The translations under genes and the position numbers were made by a program. A stretch of DNA of 64,000 bases, from contig CAZNTE010000001.1 of NCBI GenBank assembly GCA_964575895.1, positions 62,001 to 126,000 on the forward strand. The letters run 5' to 3'. The stretch's first letter is position 1; every line of letters starts with the position of its first letter. The stretch comes from Gudongella sp964575895. GTDB lineage: Bacteria > Bacillota > Clostridia > Tissierellales > Tissierellaceae. Below the pieces are notes generated by a model. That model did not search any database. It was not told the DNA's origin and saw only the letters and a list, made by a program, of their open reading frames with translations. Shown one piece after another: positions 26,707 to 35,920 of this stretch.

Positions 26707-27735
26707 ATGAATATTCGAAAACAGATTGAAGATCGTGAGGAAAGTTATCTTTCTCCATATGCAACCTTAAGCAAAAACTCACTGGGAAGAGAAATATTTG
26801 AAGAAAAATGTAACATTAGGACAGAGTTTCAACGAGATAGAGATAGAGTAATACATTCAAAGGCATTCAGAAGACTTAAGCATAAAACTCAAGTTTTTAT
26901 TGCACCAGAAGGTGACCATTTTAGAACGAGATTAACACATACATTAGAAGTAGCCCAATTGGGACGAACTCTTGCTAGAGCACTCAACCTAAATGAGGAT
27001 CTGGTGGAAGCAATATCTCTGGCACATGATCTTGGACATACGCCCTTTGGTCATACTGGTGAAAGAATATTAAATGAGCTTCATCCTAAAGGTTTTAGAC
27101 ATAATATTCAAAGTAAAAGGGTTGTTGAGATATTGGAATCAAGGGAAAATAAGCAAGGACTAAATTTGACAATGGAGGTAAGAGAAGGTATAATAAATCA
27201 TTCTGGGGATAGCAAGTCAATGACACTTGAAGGTCAAATTATCAAATTTGCAGATAGGATTGCATATATAAATCATGATATTGATGATGCTATAAGAGCT
27301 GGAATAATAAGTAAGGAAGATTTACCTAAGGATTGTATTGAAATATTAGGGGACAGTCATGGAAAGAGAATAAACACTATGGTAGTTGATCTAATTGAGA
27401 ATAATTATGGTAAGAATCAACTATTGATGAGTCCTCAAGTAGGAGAAATGACAAATAAACTTAGAGAGTACATGTTTAATCAGGTTTATCTAAATAAAAA
27501 CGCAAAAACTGAAGATGATAAAGCTGAATATATAATTCAAGTTCTATATGAATATTACCTAAAAAATATAGATAAGTTACCTAGTGCACATTTGGGTATT
27601 TATAGGAACCTTGAAATAGAACAAGAAAAAGAGGATATAATTTGTGATTACATTGCAGGAATGACAGATAGATATATTGTAAACCTATATATGGACATTT
27701 TTGTACCAAAGCCTTATAGTGGAAATTTTAAATAA
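26707..27735 (+). CDS. Dgt-like deoxynucleoside triphosphate triphosphohydrolase
   Basis: HD-domain dNTPase of 342 residues that splits dNTPs into deoxynucleoside and triphosphate. The family start region RDRDRVIHSKAFRRLKHKTQ is followed by the HD motifs THTLEVAQLGR and SLAHDLGHTPFGHTGE, and FADRIAYINHDIDD. I prefer ATG 26707 with GGAGGAAG upstream; the GTG at 26689 lies before that site. It sits just ahead of dnaG and rpoD, as in many Clostridia. It is shorter than the E. coli enzyme, as is normal for the Gram-positive dGTPase-like group; true substrate preference is unknown. Confidence 0.92.
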   Translation: MNIRKQIEDREESYLSPYATLSKNSLGREIFEEKCNIRTEFQRDRDRVIHSKAFRRLKHKTQVFIAPEGDHFRTRLTHTLEVAQLGRTLARALNLNEDLVEAISLAHDLGHTPFGHTGERILNELHPKGFRHNIQSKRVVEILESRENKQGLNLTMEVREGIINHSGDSKSMTLEGQIIKFADRIAYINHDIDDAIRAGIISKEDLPKDCIEILGDSHGKRINTMVVDLIENNYGKNQLLMSPQVGEMTNKLREYMFNQVYLNKNAKTEDDKAEYIIQVLYEYYLKNIDKLPSAHLGIYRNLEIEQEKEDIICDYIAGMTDRYIVNLYMDIFVPKPYSGNFK

Positions 27736-27795
27736 TTAATGAAAATATTTATGGTTTATATTATAATAAGAAAGTATGCTTAAGTGGTGAATAGA

Positions 27796-29559
27796 ATGAA
27801 CTACAATGAAGACATAATTGAAAAGATCAAGGAAGAAATTGATATTGTCCAACTTATCGGAGAATATGTTTACTTGAAAAAATCTGGTGCTAATCATGTT
27901 GGTTTATGCCCATTTCATAGTGAAAAAACACCATCATTTACAGTCTCTGAATCAAAGCAAATATTTCATTGTTTTGGTTGTGGAGAAGGTGGAGATGGAA
28001 TTAAATTTATAATGCTAAGAGAAAATCTAGATTTTATTGAAGCTGTGAAGTTTCTAGCAGAAAAGTATAATATTCAATTAGACGGTAACTTTGGCGAAAA
28101 AGAGGACAATAAGAAACCTTTATATGATCTAATGAGAGCAGCAGCGTTGTATTATCATGAAAATCTTACAAAGTACCCATTTGTGGTAGATTATTTAAAG
28201 TCCAGAAATATAAGCTATGAAATGGCTAAAAAGTTTGGACTTGGATATGCAAAGGATTCTTGGGATGGCCTTTTAAATTATTTGTCTGAGAAGGGTTATA
28301 GCTATGAAGAAATGATAAAAGTTGGCTTAATTGGGAGGAGTAAAAATTCTGATAAGTATTTTGATAAATTCAGAAATAGACTTATATTTCCAATCATCGA
28401 CACCAAATCCAGAGTAATAGCATTTGGTGGTAGAGTATTTGATGATTCCCTGCCTAAGTATTTGAATTCACAAGAGTCAGTCATATTCAACAAAGGATAT
28501 AATTTATATGCCCTTAATCTGATATCAAAAAATTCCAATAGAAAAAAGATAATATTAGTAGAAGGGTATATGGATGTAATTTCATTATATTCAAAGGGAG
28601 TAAATTATGGAGTAGCAAGTCTGGGAACTGCCTTGACTACAAATCAAGCAAAACTCCTAAAAAGATATGGTGAGGAAATATATGTTTGCTATGATGGTGA
28701 CTCAGCAGGCATAAAGGCAACCCTAAGAGCAATTGATGTAATGTTAGATTTAGGAATTGATCCAAAGATTATTGTAATGCCCCCTGGTATTGATCCTGAC
28801 GACTTTATAAATAAGAAGGGTTTGGCTGCATTTGAAAAAAAAGTAAATAATTCGTTAAATCACATAGACTTCAAGGTATATATATTAAAAGAGAATTACA
28901 ATCTTGATGATGCAGAAGGTAAGTATAAGTTTACAGTGGAAGTTGCAAAGATATTGAAAAGTTTGTCATCACCAGTTCAATCTGAGATTTATATAGACAA
29001 AATTGCCAACGAAGTTGGAATTTCTAAGGAAGCTTTAGAGAGAGAGGTAAAGGGAGCCAAGGGAAGGAGCTTTAAGAAACAGGAAATAAAACCTGTTACT
29101 ACAAAACTACCTCCAGCTCACAGAATTGCAGAATCCAATCTAATAGCTTTGATGATGCTAGACAAGGATTATTTTCACTATATTAGTGAGAATATTGGTT
29201 CTGATGAATTCAATAGAAATGAGTGTCAGGAACTATACAACTTAATAACAACTGAATATAAAGGGCATAATACTATAGACAAAAAGAATATTTTAATGAA
29301 ACTAGACCGAGTAGATAGTGACAGTATAAAAATATTTGAAGATATAATAAACCAAATTCCAGAATATCAAGCTTCAAATATTGAAAGGGTAATTGATGAT
29401 TTAATTAGAAATATTAAATTAAACAACTTACTAAAAGAAAGAAAAGAAGCACTTGATGAAATGGAAGAGATGGAAAAGAATGGAATTAATCAGGAAAGAT
29501 TTTTGGAATTGGCAAATCAAATAACAATGCTTAATAAAAAAATCAATCTCATAAGTTAA
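27796..29559 (+). CDS. dnaG: DNA primase
   Basis: Replicative primase of 587 residues. The N-terminal CHC2 zinc domain shows CPFHSEKTPSF then HCFGCGEGGD, and the central TOPRIM domain has LVEGYMDVISL and YVCYDGDSAGIKA (the DxD-type acidic pair). The C-terminal part (about 440-587) is the DnaB-interacting region. I prefer ATG 27796, after AAGTGGTGA; GTG 27784 is inside that site. A TATAAT at 27762-27767 may be the -10 of a dnaG-rpoD promoter. Directly followed by rpoD. Confidence 0.97.
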   Translation: MNYNEDIIEKIKEEIDIVQLIGEYVYLKKSGANHVGLCPFHSEKTPSFTVSESKQIFHCFGCGEGGDGIKFIMLRENLDFIEAVKFLAEKYNIQLDGNFGEKEDNKKPLYDLMRAAALYYHENLTKYPFVVDYLKSRNISYEMAKKFGLGYAKDSWDGLLNYLSEKGYSYEEMIKVGLIGRSKNSDKYFDKFRNRLIFPIIDTKSRVIAFGGRVFDDSLPKYLNSQESVIFNKGYNLYALNLISKNSNRKKIILVEGYMDVISLYSKGVNYGVASLGTALTTNQAKLLKRYGEEIYVCYDGDSAGIKATLRAIDVMLDLGIDPKIIVMPPGIDPDDFINKKGLAAFEKKVNNSLNHIDFKVYILKENYNLDDAEGKYKFTVEVAKILKSLSSPVQSEIYIDKIANEVGISKEALEREVKGAKGRSFKKQEIKPVTTKLPPAHRIAESNLIALMMLDKDYFHYISENIGSDEFNRNECQELYNLITTEYKGHNTIDKKNILMKLDRVDSDSIKIFEDIINQIPEYQASNIERVIDDLIRNIKLNNLLKERKEALDEMEEMEKNGINQERFLELANQITMLNKKINLIS

Positions 29560-29576
29560 ATGGGGAGGATAAAACA

Positions 29577-30737
29577 TTGGATAATAAAAATCAAGAAAAG
29601 AATTTAACTAAAAAGCAAATAGCTGAAAACAAGCTTCTAGCAAAAGGAAAGAAAACAGGTCTTTTAACATACAAGGAGATAATAGATACTTTAGAGGCTA
29701 TCGATTTGGATCCTGAGGAGATTGACGAAATTTATCAAAAACTGGAAGATAGTGGAATTGATATAATGGGAGATAAGGAAGAAGAGATTCTTATTGATGA
29801 TGATGAAGATGATACTGATGATGACTCCGATGATATTGATGAAGTTATCGATGAAGAACTTAGTGATGATGAGGATGTTAAAGAAGACTTAGCTGTTCCA
29901 AAAGGCATAAGTGTTGATGATCCTGTTAGAATGTATCTAAAGGAAATTGGGAAAATTCCCCTATTAACTAGTGATGAAGAAATAGAATTAGCAAAGAGAA
30001 TGGAAGATGGAGATGAAATAGCTAAGAAGAAGCTCGCAGAAGCAAATCTTAGGCTTGTTGTAAGCATTGCGAAAAGATACGTGGGAAGAGGCATGCTGTT
30101 TTTAGACCTGATTCAAGAAGGAAATCTTGGCCTGATGAAGGCTGTAGAGAAGTTCGAATATAGAAAGGGATTTAAATTTAGTACCTATGCTACTTGGTGG
30201 ATAAGACAGGCTATAACCAGAGCTATTGCCGATCAAGCTAGAACTATTAGAATACCAGTTCACATGGTTGAGACAATTAATAAGCTAGTTAGAGTTCAAA
30301 GACAATTGGTTCAGGAACTGGGTAGGGATCCTCTACCAGAAGAAATTGGTAAAGAGATGAATCTTGATGTGGAAAGAGTTAGAGAAATTATGAAGATTGC
30401 TCAAGAACCAGTTTCCCTTGAGACCCCAATAGGAGAAGAGGAAGATAGCCATCTAGGAGATTTTATTCCTGATGAGGACGTATTAGCTCCTGCTGATGCA
30501 GCAACATTTACTATGCTTAGAGAACAATTAATAGATGTATTGGATAGTTTAACCCCAAGAGAGCAGAAGGTATTAAGACTTAGATTTGGATTGGATGATG
30601 GTAGAGCTAGAACCCTTGAAGAAGTTGGCAAGGAATTTGAAGTTACTAGAGAAAGAATCAGGCAAATTGAAGCAAAGGCTTTAAGAAAGTTAAGACATCC
30701 TAGTAGAAGTAAAAAACTAAAAGATTTTCTTGAATAA
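29577..30737 (+). CDS. rpoD: RNA polymerase primary sigma factor SigA (RpoD)
   Basis: Housekeeping sigma-70 factor of 386 residues. Region 1.1 lies at the N-terminus and ends in an unusually acidic stretch (about residues 66-100, many Asp/Glu in a row). Then come region 1.2 (DPVRMYLKEIGKIPLL), region 2 (FSTYATWWIRQAITRAIADQ, the -10-recognition helix), region 3, and region 4.2 (TLEEVGKEFEVTRERIRQIE, -35 recognition). The start is TTG 29577 with GGGGAGG upstream. The promoters listed here are consistent with this sigma. Confidence 0.98.
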   Translation: MDNKNQEKNLTKKQIAENKLLAKGKKTGLLTYKEIIDTLEAIDLDPEEIDEIYQKLEDSGIDIMGDKEEEILIDDDEDDTDDDSDDIDEVIDEELSDDEDVKEDLAVPKGISVDDPVRMYLKEIGKIPLLTSDEEIELAKRMEDGDEIAKKKLAEANLRLVVSIAKRYVGRGMLFLDLIQEGNLGLMKAVEKFEYRKGFKFSTYATWWIRQAITRAIADQARTIRIPVHMVETINKLVRVQRQLVQELGRDPLPEEIGKEMNLDVERVREIMKIAQEPVSLETPIGEEEDSHLGDFIPDEDVLAPADAATFTMLREQLIDVLDSLTPREQKVLRLRFGLDDGRARTLEEVGKEFEVTRERIRQIEAKALRKLRHPSRSKKLKDFLE

Positions 30738-30766
30738 TAAGATTCGCTTTGCGGATCTTATTTTTG
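30736..30766 (+). terminator. Terminator after rpoD
   Basis: A 12-bp stem (AATAAGATTCGC with GCGGATCTTATT, one G-U pair), TTT loop and T-run, overlapping the rpoD stop codon. Confidence 0.9.
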
Positions 30767-30783
30767 TAAGGAGAGGAGTAACT

Positions 30784-31476
30784 ATGAAATTGACAAAAAG
30801 ATTAAATGAAATAGCTGGTATGGTCAATAATAATTCTATTGTAGCTGATATAGGTACTGACCATGGATATATACCAAAGTTTTTAATTGATAAGGAGATA
30901 GCAAAAATGGTTATTGCTACAGATATCAGCAAGGGATCCCTAGATAAGACCATTGGCTATATTGAAGAAGAAAATCTATCTGATTATATAAATGCAAGAT
31001 TAGGAGATGGTTTGGATCCAATAAAACCATTTGAGGTGGATACAATTATTATTGCTGGAATGGGCGGCTTACTTATAGCTGAAATACTAGAAACCAATAA
31101 GAAGAAGTTGGATTCTTATATTGAGTATATCCTTCAACCTATGGTAGGTGCTGATGAACTTAGAAAGTATTTAACCAATAATGGATTTAGAATAATTGAT
31201 GATAAAGTTGTTAGAGAAGGGGATAAATTTTACGAAGTAATTAAAGCAGTTAGAGAAATTTTTAGAGTTGATGATGAGATAGAATACGAGATAAGTCCCT
31301 TATGGCAAGAAGATGATGATAATACGTGGAAAGAAATGATAAATAATAGACTTCAATTATTGTTTAAAGTTAAAGAGGAATTAGAGGATAAGGATAGCAT
31401 AAAAAGCAGGGAAAGATTAGAAGAAATATTATTTAAAATCAGTAAATACAAGGAGGTGTTAAAAATTGAAGATTAG
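30784..31476 (+). CDS. trmK: tRNA (adenine-22-N1)-methyltransferase TrmK
   Basis: Class I methyltransferase making m1A22 in tRNA, 230 residues. The signature is SIVADIGTDHGYIPKFL (SAM site), followed by ATDISKGSLDKT, the conserved ARLGDGLDPI and IIIAGMGGLLIAEIL, then LQPMVGADELRKYL. I prefer ATG 30784 after AAGGAGAGG; the upstream ATG at 30730 lies within rpoD and its terminator. It overlaps the Nif3-like gene by 11 bases, the usual trmK-yqfO pairing. Confidence 0.94.
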   Translation: MKLTKRLNEIAGMVNNNSIVADIGTDHGYIPKFLIDKEIAKMVIATDISKGSLDKTIGYIEEENLSDYINARLGDGLDPIKPFEVDTIIIAGMGGLLIAEILETNKKKLDSYIEYILQPMVGADELRKYLTNNGFRIIDDKVVREGDKFYEVIKAVREIFRVDDEIEYEISPLWQEDDDNTWKEMINNRLQLLFKVKEELEDKDSIKSRERLEEILFKISKYKEVLKIED

Positions 31477-32566
31477 AGATGTTTTAGATTTCCTTGAATT
31501 ATGGGCAAAAAAGAAATATATGGATAGCTGGGATAAGGCTGGGTTTCACATAGGGAATAAAGAGGATGAATTAAGAAGTATTCTCATAGCAATGGATATA
31601 ACTGATACCGTGGTAAAAAAAGCTATCGATGAGAATAAGAATTTAATTATAACTCATCATCCATTTATTTTCCAACCCTTAGATAGTATAATAACATCAG
31701 AATACAGGGGAAAACTTATCAGCTTATTACTTAAGCACGATATATCAGTTTATAGTCTTCATACTAATTTTGATTTAGTAAAGGGTGGAGTAAATGACGT
31801 CCTAGCTGATATGTTTGATTTATTAGATAGAGAGAGTCTAGGTGATCATCTCTATGAAAAACTATATAAATTAATAGTTTATTCACCGTTGGAAAGTGAA
31901 AAGCAAATACTAGAAGCACTTTCTAAGTCAAAGGCTGGGTTAATAGGAAACTATAAGGATTGTTCATTTACTTCTTTAGGTGCAGGAAGATTTAAGCCTG
32001 TGGAAGGATCTAATCCTTATATGGGGCAAGAAAATATCCTTGAAGTAGTTAAAGAAATTAAAATTGAGTCATTAGTCAGGGAAGAAGAATTAAAGGCAAC
32101 CATAGATGAGATACTAAAGGTTCACCCCTACGAAGAGGTGGCCTATGATATCATCCCATTAGAAAACAAGCTTGGCGGTCTAGGATATGGGAGGGTTGGC
32201 AACATAGAGCCAGTATCACTCCAGGACTTTATATTAAGATCAAAGAGATTACTTGGTTTGAAAAATATTAATGTATATGGAGATACAGATGATCCAATTA
32301 GGAGAATTGCATTATGTGGAGGAGGAGGTAGCGATTTTATTAAAAATGCTAAAGATAAAGGTGCACAGGTTTATATAACTGGTGATTGTAAATATCATGA
32401 TGGACAATATGCTAATGAGTTAGGAATTGTCTTAATTGATGGGACACATTATGCAACTGAATATCCCTCATTATTTAAAATTAAGGAATACCTACTTGAA
32501 ATAATGGATGAAAAAATTGAAATAAGCATATTCGATGAGATGCCTTTTCCTGTACGAACCTATTGA
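31466..32566 (+). CDS. Nif3-like dinuclear metal protein (YqfO type)
   Basis: Nif3/GTP cyclohydrolase I type 2 family protein of 366 residues, the long form with an inserted PII-like domain (about residues 125-230, including VHPYEEVAYDIIPLEN). Metal ligands appear in TDTVV...ITHHPFIFQ, YSLHTNFD and, near the C-terminus, ITGDCKYHDGQYANE and DGTHYATE. The role is unsettled; hydrolase activity and metal buffering have been suggested for relatives. The start is TTG 31466 with a strong AAGGAGGTG. Co-transcribed with trmK. Confidence 0.9.
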   Translation: MKIRDVLDFLELWAKKKYMDSWDKAGFHIGNKEDELRSILIAMDITDTVVKKAIDENKNLIITHHPFIFQPLDSIITSEYRGKLISLLLKHDISVYSLHTNFDLVKGGVNDVLADMFDLLDRESLGDHLYEKLYKLIVYSPLESEKQILEALSKSKAGLIGNYKDCSFTSLGAGRFKPVEGSNPYMGQENILEVVKEIKIESLVREEELKATIDEILKVHPYEEVAYDIIPLENKLGGLGYGRVGNIEPVSLQDFILRSKRLLGLKNINVYGDTDDPIRRIALCGGGGSDFIKNAKDKGAQVYITGDCKYHDGQYANELGIVLIDGTHYATEYPSLFKIKEYLLEIMDEKIEISIFDEMPFPVRTY

Positions 32567-32580
32567 TAGGAGGTACTGTT

Positions 32581-33306
32581 ATGTTAAATCTTAATCTGCT
32601 AGAAGAATTAGATCAGCATTATGGCAATTTGGATGGCTATGAGAAAAAGTTGAAGTTGATAAGTGGTCATGCTGAATATCTATTGTTAAAAAATAAGTAT
32701 TTAAAGCTAAAAGATCAACTTTTAGAATTAAAAGATAAAAATCAACAGCTAATTGACAGTATAAGGAAAGAAACAAGACTACTTGATGATGATAAATACA
32801 GACTAAAAGAAGCAGAAGAGAATTTATATAATGGTAAGGTTCAAGACATTAAACAATTAAGTGCCTTGGAAAAAGAAAAGAATCACCTTGAGAAAACAAT
32901 AGAGAACAATGAAAACAGTATACTTGACAAAATGGAAGTAGCCGAAGAAATGTCTAAGGATATTCAAGTGATAGAGGAATCTTTAAAGGAAATCGAGGTA
33001 GAATTAAGAAAGGAAAAATCATATATCCTAAAACTTAAAGCTGAATTAGAGCAGCTTATTGAATATGAGAATACTGAGATTAATAGAATACAAAGTGATG
33101 TGGACAAAGAAATTCTAAAAAAATATCAACTTATTAGAAGTAAAAAAAATAAGGGTATAGGAATTGTTATTAATGAAATCTGTACTGGATGTCATACCCA
33201 CGTCCCTAAGACAATTATTGATAAGCTAAAATTGGGAAAAGTAATTAATACTTGTGAAACCTGTGGTAGGATCTTAATTTTAAGAGAAGAGAATAATGAG
33301 TTATAA
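32581..33306 (+). CDS. Coiled-coil zinc-ribbon protein (zf-RING_7/DUF164 type)
   Basis: Protein of 241 residues. About residues 10-185 form a long antiparallel coiled coil rich in K, E and L. The C-terminus is a treble-clef/zinc-ribbon: CTGCHTHVPKTI and CETCGRIL, with four cysteines spaced as CxxC...CxxC. This matches the C4-type zinc-ribbon family with N-terminal coiled coil, proposed from structures to bind nucleic acid; the function is not proven. ATG 32581 follows ATAGGAGGT. It follows the Nif3-like gene and precedes rnpB, a common neighbourhood in Clostridia. Confidence 0.88.
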   Translation: MLNLNLLEELDQHYGNLDGYEKKLKLISGHAEYLLLKNKYLKLKDQLLELKDKNQQLIDSIRKETRLLDDDKYRLKEAEENLYNGKVQDIKQLSALEKEKNHLEKTIENNENSILDKMEVAEEMSKDIQVIEESLKEIEVELRKEKSYILKLKAELEQLIEYENTEINRIQSDVDKEILKKYQLIRSKKNKGIGIVINEICTGCHTHVPKTIIDKLKLGKVINTCETCGRILILREENNEL

Positions 33307-33321
33307 AGTATTAAATAGGTG

Positions 33322-33350
33322 TTTATATGTGAGGATAATTATGATATAAT
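33322..33350 (+). promoter_or_regulatory. Promoter of rnpB
   Basis: Extended -10 TGA-TATAAT (33342-33350) with TTTATA (33322-33327) 17 bases upstream; the start would lie at about 33357-33360, at the base of the RNase P P1 helix. Confidence 0.75.
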
Positions 33351-33357
33351 ATTATTT

Positions 33358-33692
33358 TGGAGTAAGTTGTATGGTCGCATGTTAACAACATGAGGAAAGT
33401 CCGTGCTCCATAGAGCAGGATGCTGGATAACGTCCAGTGGGGGCAACCCTAAGGATAGTGCAACAGAAATAGACCGCCAGAAATGGCAAGGATGGAAAGG
33501 CGAGGTAAGAGCTCACCAGCATTTAGGCGACTAAATGGCTCTGTAAACCCCATCTGGAGCAAGACCAAAAGGGAGCATAAAAGGCAATTGCTCGTTGCCG
33601 CTCCAAAGGTAGGTCGCATGAACCTATTGGTAACAATAGGTCTAGATAGATGACCATAATCTACAGAACACGGCTTATAGACTTACTCTATA
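33358..33692 (+). ncRNA. rnpB: RNase P RNA, probably type A
   Basis: Catalytic RNA of RNase P, which matures tRNA 5' ends. Conserved blocks are visible in order: GAGGAAAGTCCGTGCTCC (P4 5' side), AACAGAAATAGACCGCC, AAGGCGAGGTAAGAGCTCAC, the GTAAACCCC segment, AGATAGATGACCAT and ACAGAACACGGCTTATAG (P4 3' side). P1 pairs GAGTAAGT (33360-33367) with ACTTACTC (33681-33688). The P13/P14-like GGAAAGG...GGTAAGAGCTCACC portion suggests the ancestral type A rather than the Bacillus type B; assigned by eye. It has its own promoter and terminator. Confidence 0.96.
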
Positions 33693-33733
33693 ATAATACA
33701 ATTCGAAAGAGTTGTATTATTATTATTTTTTTG
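33691..33733 (+). terminator. Terminator of rnpB
   Basis: A 14-bp stem (33691-33704 with 33709-33722) capped by a GAAA tetraloop, one G-U pair, followed by TATTATTTTTTT. Confidence 0.85.
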
Positions 33734-33867
33734 CATAATAATTTAAAAGTAAATTATGTTAATATAAATTAATATTTATAAAAATAATTATAGCTGAGTA
33801 ATATAGCCATTTAAGAACCAAAGCACTTACAAGAAATTAGGTTTGTAACCTTTTTGTAATTATTTTA
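33734..33867 (+). other. AT-rich spacer between rnpB and the NlpC/P60 gene
   Basis: No open reading frame with a ribosome-binding site. It contains a 5-bp hairpin AGGTT-TGT-AACCT followed by five T (33839-33855). That could mark the end of a short RNA or simply be chance in AT-rich DNA. I assign no function. Confidence 0.4.
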
Positions 33868-33896
33868 TTGTTTTAATGGCCGTGGTAAGTTATAAT
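33868..33896 (+). promoter_or_regulatory. Promoter of the NlpC/P60 gene
   Basis: TTGTTT (33868-33873), 17-bp spacer and TATAAT (33891-33896). The leader would be about 30 bases, too short for a riboswitch. Confidence 0.7.
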
Positions 33897-33933
33897 ACCC
33901 TTATGAGACAAAATAAAGAGAGGGTGTGTTAAT

Positions 33934-34974
33934 TTGGTTTTAAAAAGACACAAACTGGCAGTAAATATGATGGTATTAGTCTTATTAATGGTAGTAGGTT
34001 TTAATGATACAGGAATATTTGTAAGAGAATTTAAATATATAGATCAGGACGGTAATGAAACAATTTTCAAAGAAGAGGAAAAGGTAGAGGTAATTAGAGA
34101 AACTAACGATACATATATAGTATCTAAGGATGTTAAAACATTTGAAATTCCAAGAGATACTATGATAAGAACAACTAGAAGAACAGGAACACTATCTACA
34201 AATAAGGATACAAAACTTTATTCTTTACCTTCAGATAACTCACTAGTCAGATCAGTACTAGAAGCAGGAACAGTAGTTACTCTAAGAAGTGAGAACAAAG
34301 ATTATGGTGTTTATGATGTACCTAGCACTGGAAGAGTGGGATACATTAAACTTGAAGATGTATCAAGAGAAGTAAATGAAAACATAACTTATGGTTTGGC
34401 AACAGTTTCTAAAACAATATTAAATAATAACTCATCACTATTATTATTAAAGGGTGACATTGTTAATATTGTTGGTTACGAAGATAAAAAATATGTGGTT
34501 TTAAATGAAAACAAGGTTGAATTTACAATTCCTGCAGATTATGTAACATTGACTAAGTCTTTGGAAGAAGTTACAAGAAGTGCTGAAAGAGGAGTATCTT
34601 CTTCTATAAGTAAGGTAGTTGAATATGCCCATACTTTAATTGGAAAAAGATATGTTTACGCAGCAACTGGACCAAATGCCTTTGACTGTTCAGGATTAAC
34701 ATACTATATATTTAAGAATCAACTAGATATAACACTTCCTAGAGTATCTGGAACTCAAGCTACAGTTGGAACTAAAGTTGACAGGAGTCAATTAATCCCT
34801 GGGGACTTAGTATTTTTTAATACTGTTGGTAGTAGAATATCCCATGTTGGATTATACATTGGAGATGGTAATATGATCCATGCATCTTCAGGTAGGGGAC
34901 AAGTGAGAATTGATACAATAGAGTCTGGGTGGTACTATAGCAGGTTCGTAACAGCAAGAAGAATAATTAAGTAA
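33934..34974 (+). CDS. SH3-domain NlpC/P60 cell-wall hydrolase
   Basis: Probable secreted peptidoglycan endopeptidase, 346 residues. An N-terminal signal or anchor (about 4-25, LAVNMMVLVLLMVVGF) is followed by about 200 residues with two SH3-like segments (TKLYSLPSDNSLVRSV and a second near 160-200). The C-terminal NlpC/P60 domain has the catalytic Cys in NAFDCSGLTYYIF, His in SHVGLYIGDG and a third polar residue in MIHASSG. It probably cuts within stem peptides. The start is TTG 33934, after AGAGGGTG. It is alone between its promoter and terminator. Confidence 0.9.
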   Translation: MVLKRHKLAVNMMVLVLLMVVGFNDTGIFVREFKYIDQDGNETIFKEEEKVEVIRETNDTYIVSKDVKTFEIPRDTMIRTTRRTGTLSTNKDTKLYSLPSDNSLVRSVLEAGTVVTLRSENKDYGVYDVPSTGRVGYIKLEDVSREVNENITYGLATVSKTILNNNSSLLLLKGDIVNIVGYEDKKYVVLNENKVEFTIPADYVTLTKSLEEVTRSAERGVSSSISKVVEYAHTLIGKRYVYAATGPNAFDCSGLTYYIFKNQLDITLPRVSGTQATVGTKVDRSQLIPGDLVFFNTVGSRISHVGLYIGDGNMIHASSGRGQVRIDTIESGWYYSRFVTARRIIK

Positions 34975-34977
34975 TTT

Positions 34978-35000
34978 AGCACCTCCGGGTGCTTTTTTTA
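34978..35000 (+). terminator. Terminator after the NlpC/P60 gene
   Basis: A 6-bp stem AGCACC/GGTGCT with tetraloop TCCG and a run of seven T. Confidence 0.88.
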
Positions 35001-35008
35001 TTTCTTTA

Positions 35009-35017
35009 TGCTATAAT
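35009..35017 (+). promoter_or_regulatory. Extended -10 promoter of folD
   Basis: TGC-TATAAT ends 33 bases before the folD start. The -35 region would fall within the preceding terminator. Confidence 0.6.
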
Positions 35018-35050
35018 ATGCCTATGAAATTATTAAGGAGGTTAAGTTAA

Positions 35051-35893
35051 ATGGCAGAAATTTTAAAAGGAAAAATTGTAGCTGATAGTATTAAAGATAA
35101 TATGAGAAAGAATATTACAACTCTTAAAGAAAAGGGTATAAACCCAAGCTTAGGAATTATTAGATTGGGGAATGATCCTAGTGATGTATCCTATGAAAAA
35201 AGCATTATTAAGGCTTGTAGTGCTATGGAAATTGAAGCTAAAGTCTATGAGAAAGAATTATCAATGACAACTGAAGAGTTAGTGGAATTAATGTCTCAAT
35301 TGAATATGGATGATACAATTTCAGGAATTCTATTATTTAGACCATTGCCAAAGCATATTGATGAAAATGTGATTAGAAACTCCATTAGTCCTGATAAGGA
35401 TGTTGATTGTATGCATCCTTTAAACCTAGAGAAAATATTTGAGGGGAACATGACAGGTTTTGCCCCTTGTACCCCTAAGGCAGCTATGGAGATATTATTG
35501 TATAACCAAGTTGAACTAGAAGGTAAAAATGTTGTTGTAGTTAATAGATCTATGGTAGTTGGGAAACCATTAGTAATGATGTTACTGGAAAAGAATGCTA
35601 CTGTTACCATATGCCATTCTAGAACCAAGAATTTAAGTGATGTAACCAGAGCAGCTGATGTAGTAGTAACTGCTTTAGGGAAACCAAAGTTCTTTACTTC
35701 AGAATTCTTTAAATCTGATTCAGTTGTAATAGATGTTGGGGTTAGCATGACTGAAGATGGGAAACTTAGCGGTGATGTAGACTATGATAAGGTGGAAGAG
35801 TTAGTAAATATGATAACACCAGTACCAGGAGGAGTTGGAAGTGTTACAACTACAATTCTTCTTAATCAAGTGGTTCAGGCTGCAATGAAGTAA
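35051..35893 (+). CDS. folD: Methylenetetrahydrofolate dehydrogenase/cyclohydrolase FolD
   Basis: Bifunctional one-carbon enzyme of 280 residues interconverting 5,10-methylene-, 5,10-methenyl- and 10-formyl-tetrahydrofolate. Typical segments are PSLGIIRLGNDPSDVSYEKS (with the SYxxxK-type catalytic Tyr/Lys), ILLFRPLPKH, KDVDCMHPLN, and the NAD(P)-binding VVNRSMVVGKPLVMMLLEKN, ending TPVPGGVGSVTTTILL. Where many FolDs have QLPLP this one has RPLPKH. ATG 35051 follows AAGGAGG. It ends at a bidirectional terminator against PBP1A. Confidence 0.95.
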   Translation: MAEILKGKIVADSIKDNMRKNITTLKEKGINPSLGIIRLGNDPSDVSYEKSIIKACSAMEIEAKVYEKELSMTTEELVELMSQLNMDDTISGILLFRPLPKHIDENVIRNSISPDKDVDCMHPLNLEKIFEGNMTGFAPCTPKAAMEILLYNQVELEGKNVVVVNRSMVVGKPLVMMLLEKNATVTICHSRTKNLSDVTRAADVVVTALGKPKFFTSEFFKSDSVVIDVGVSMTEDGKLSGDVDYDKVEELVNMITPVPGGVGSVTTTILLNQVVQAAMK

Positions 35894-35920
35894 TCCTTTC
35901 TAAATAATATTTGACCAAAT

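Noticed and set aside
29735..30094. 119-codon minus-strand reading frame opposite rpoD
   Set aside because: It is the complement of the Asp/Glu-rich rpoD segment, giving a Ser/Ile-rich product; no ribosome-binding site or family resemblance.
33781..33860. Possible c-di-AMP riboswitch ahead of the wall hydrolase
   Set aside because: A GAACCA word is present but the conserved aptamer blocks are not, and the likely promoter lies downstream of it.
35296..35748. 150-codon minus-strand reading frame opposite folD
   Set aside because: Shadow of a well-conserved gene in another frame; composition is unlike real proteins in this window.
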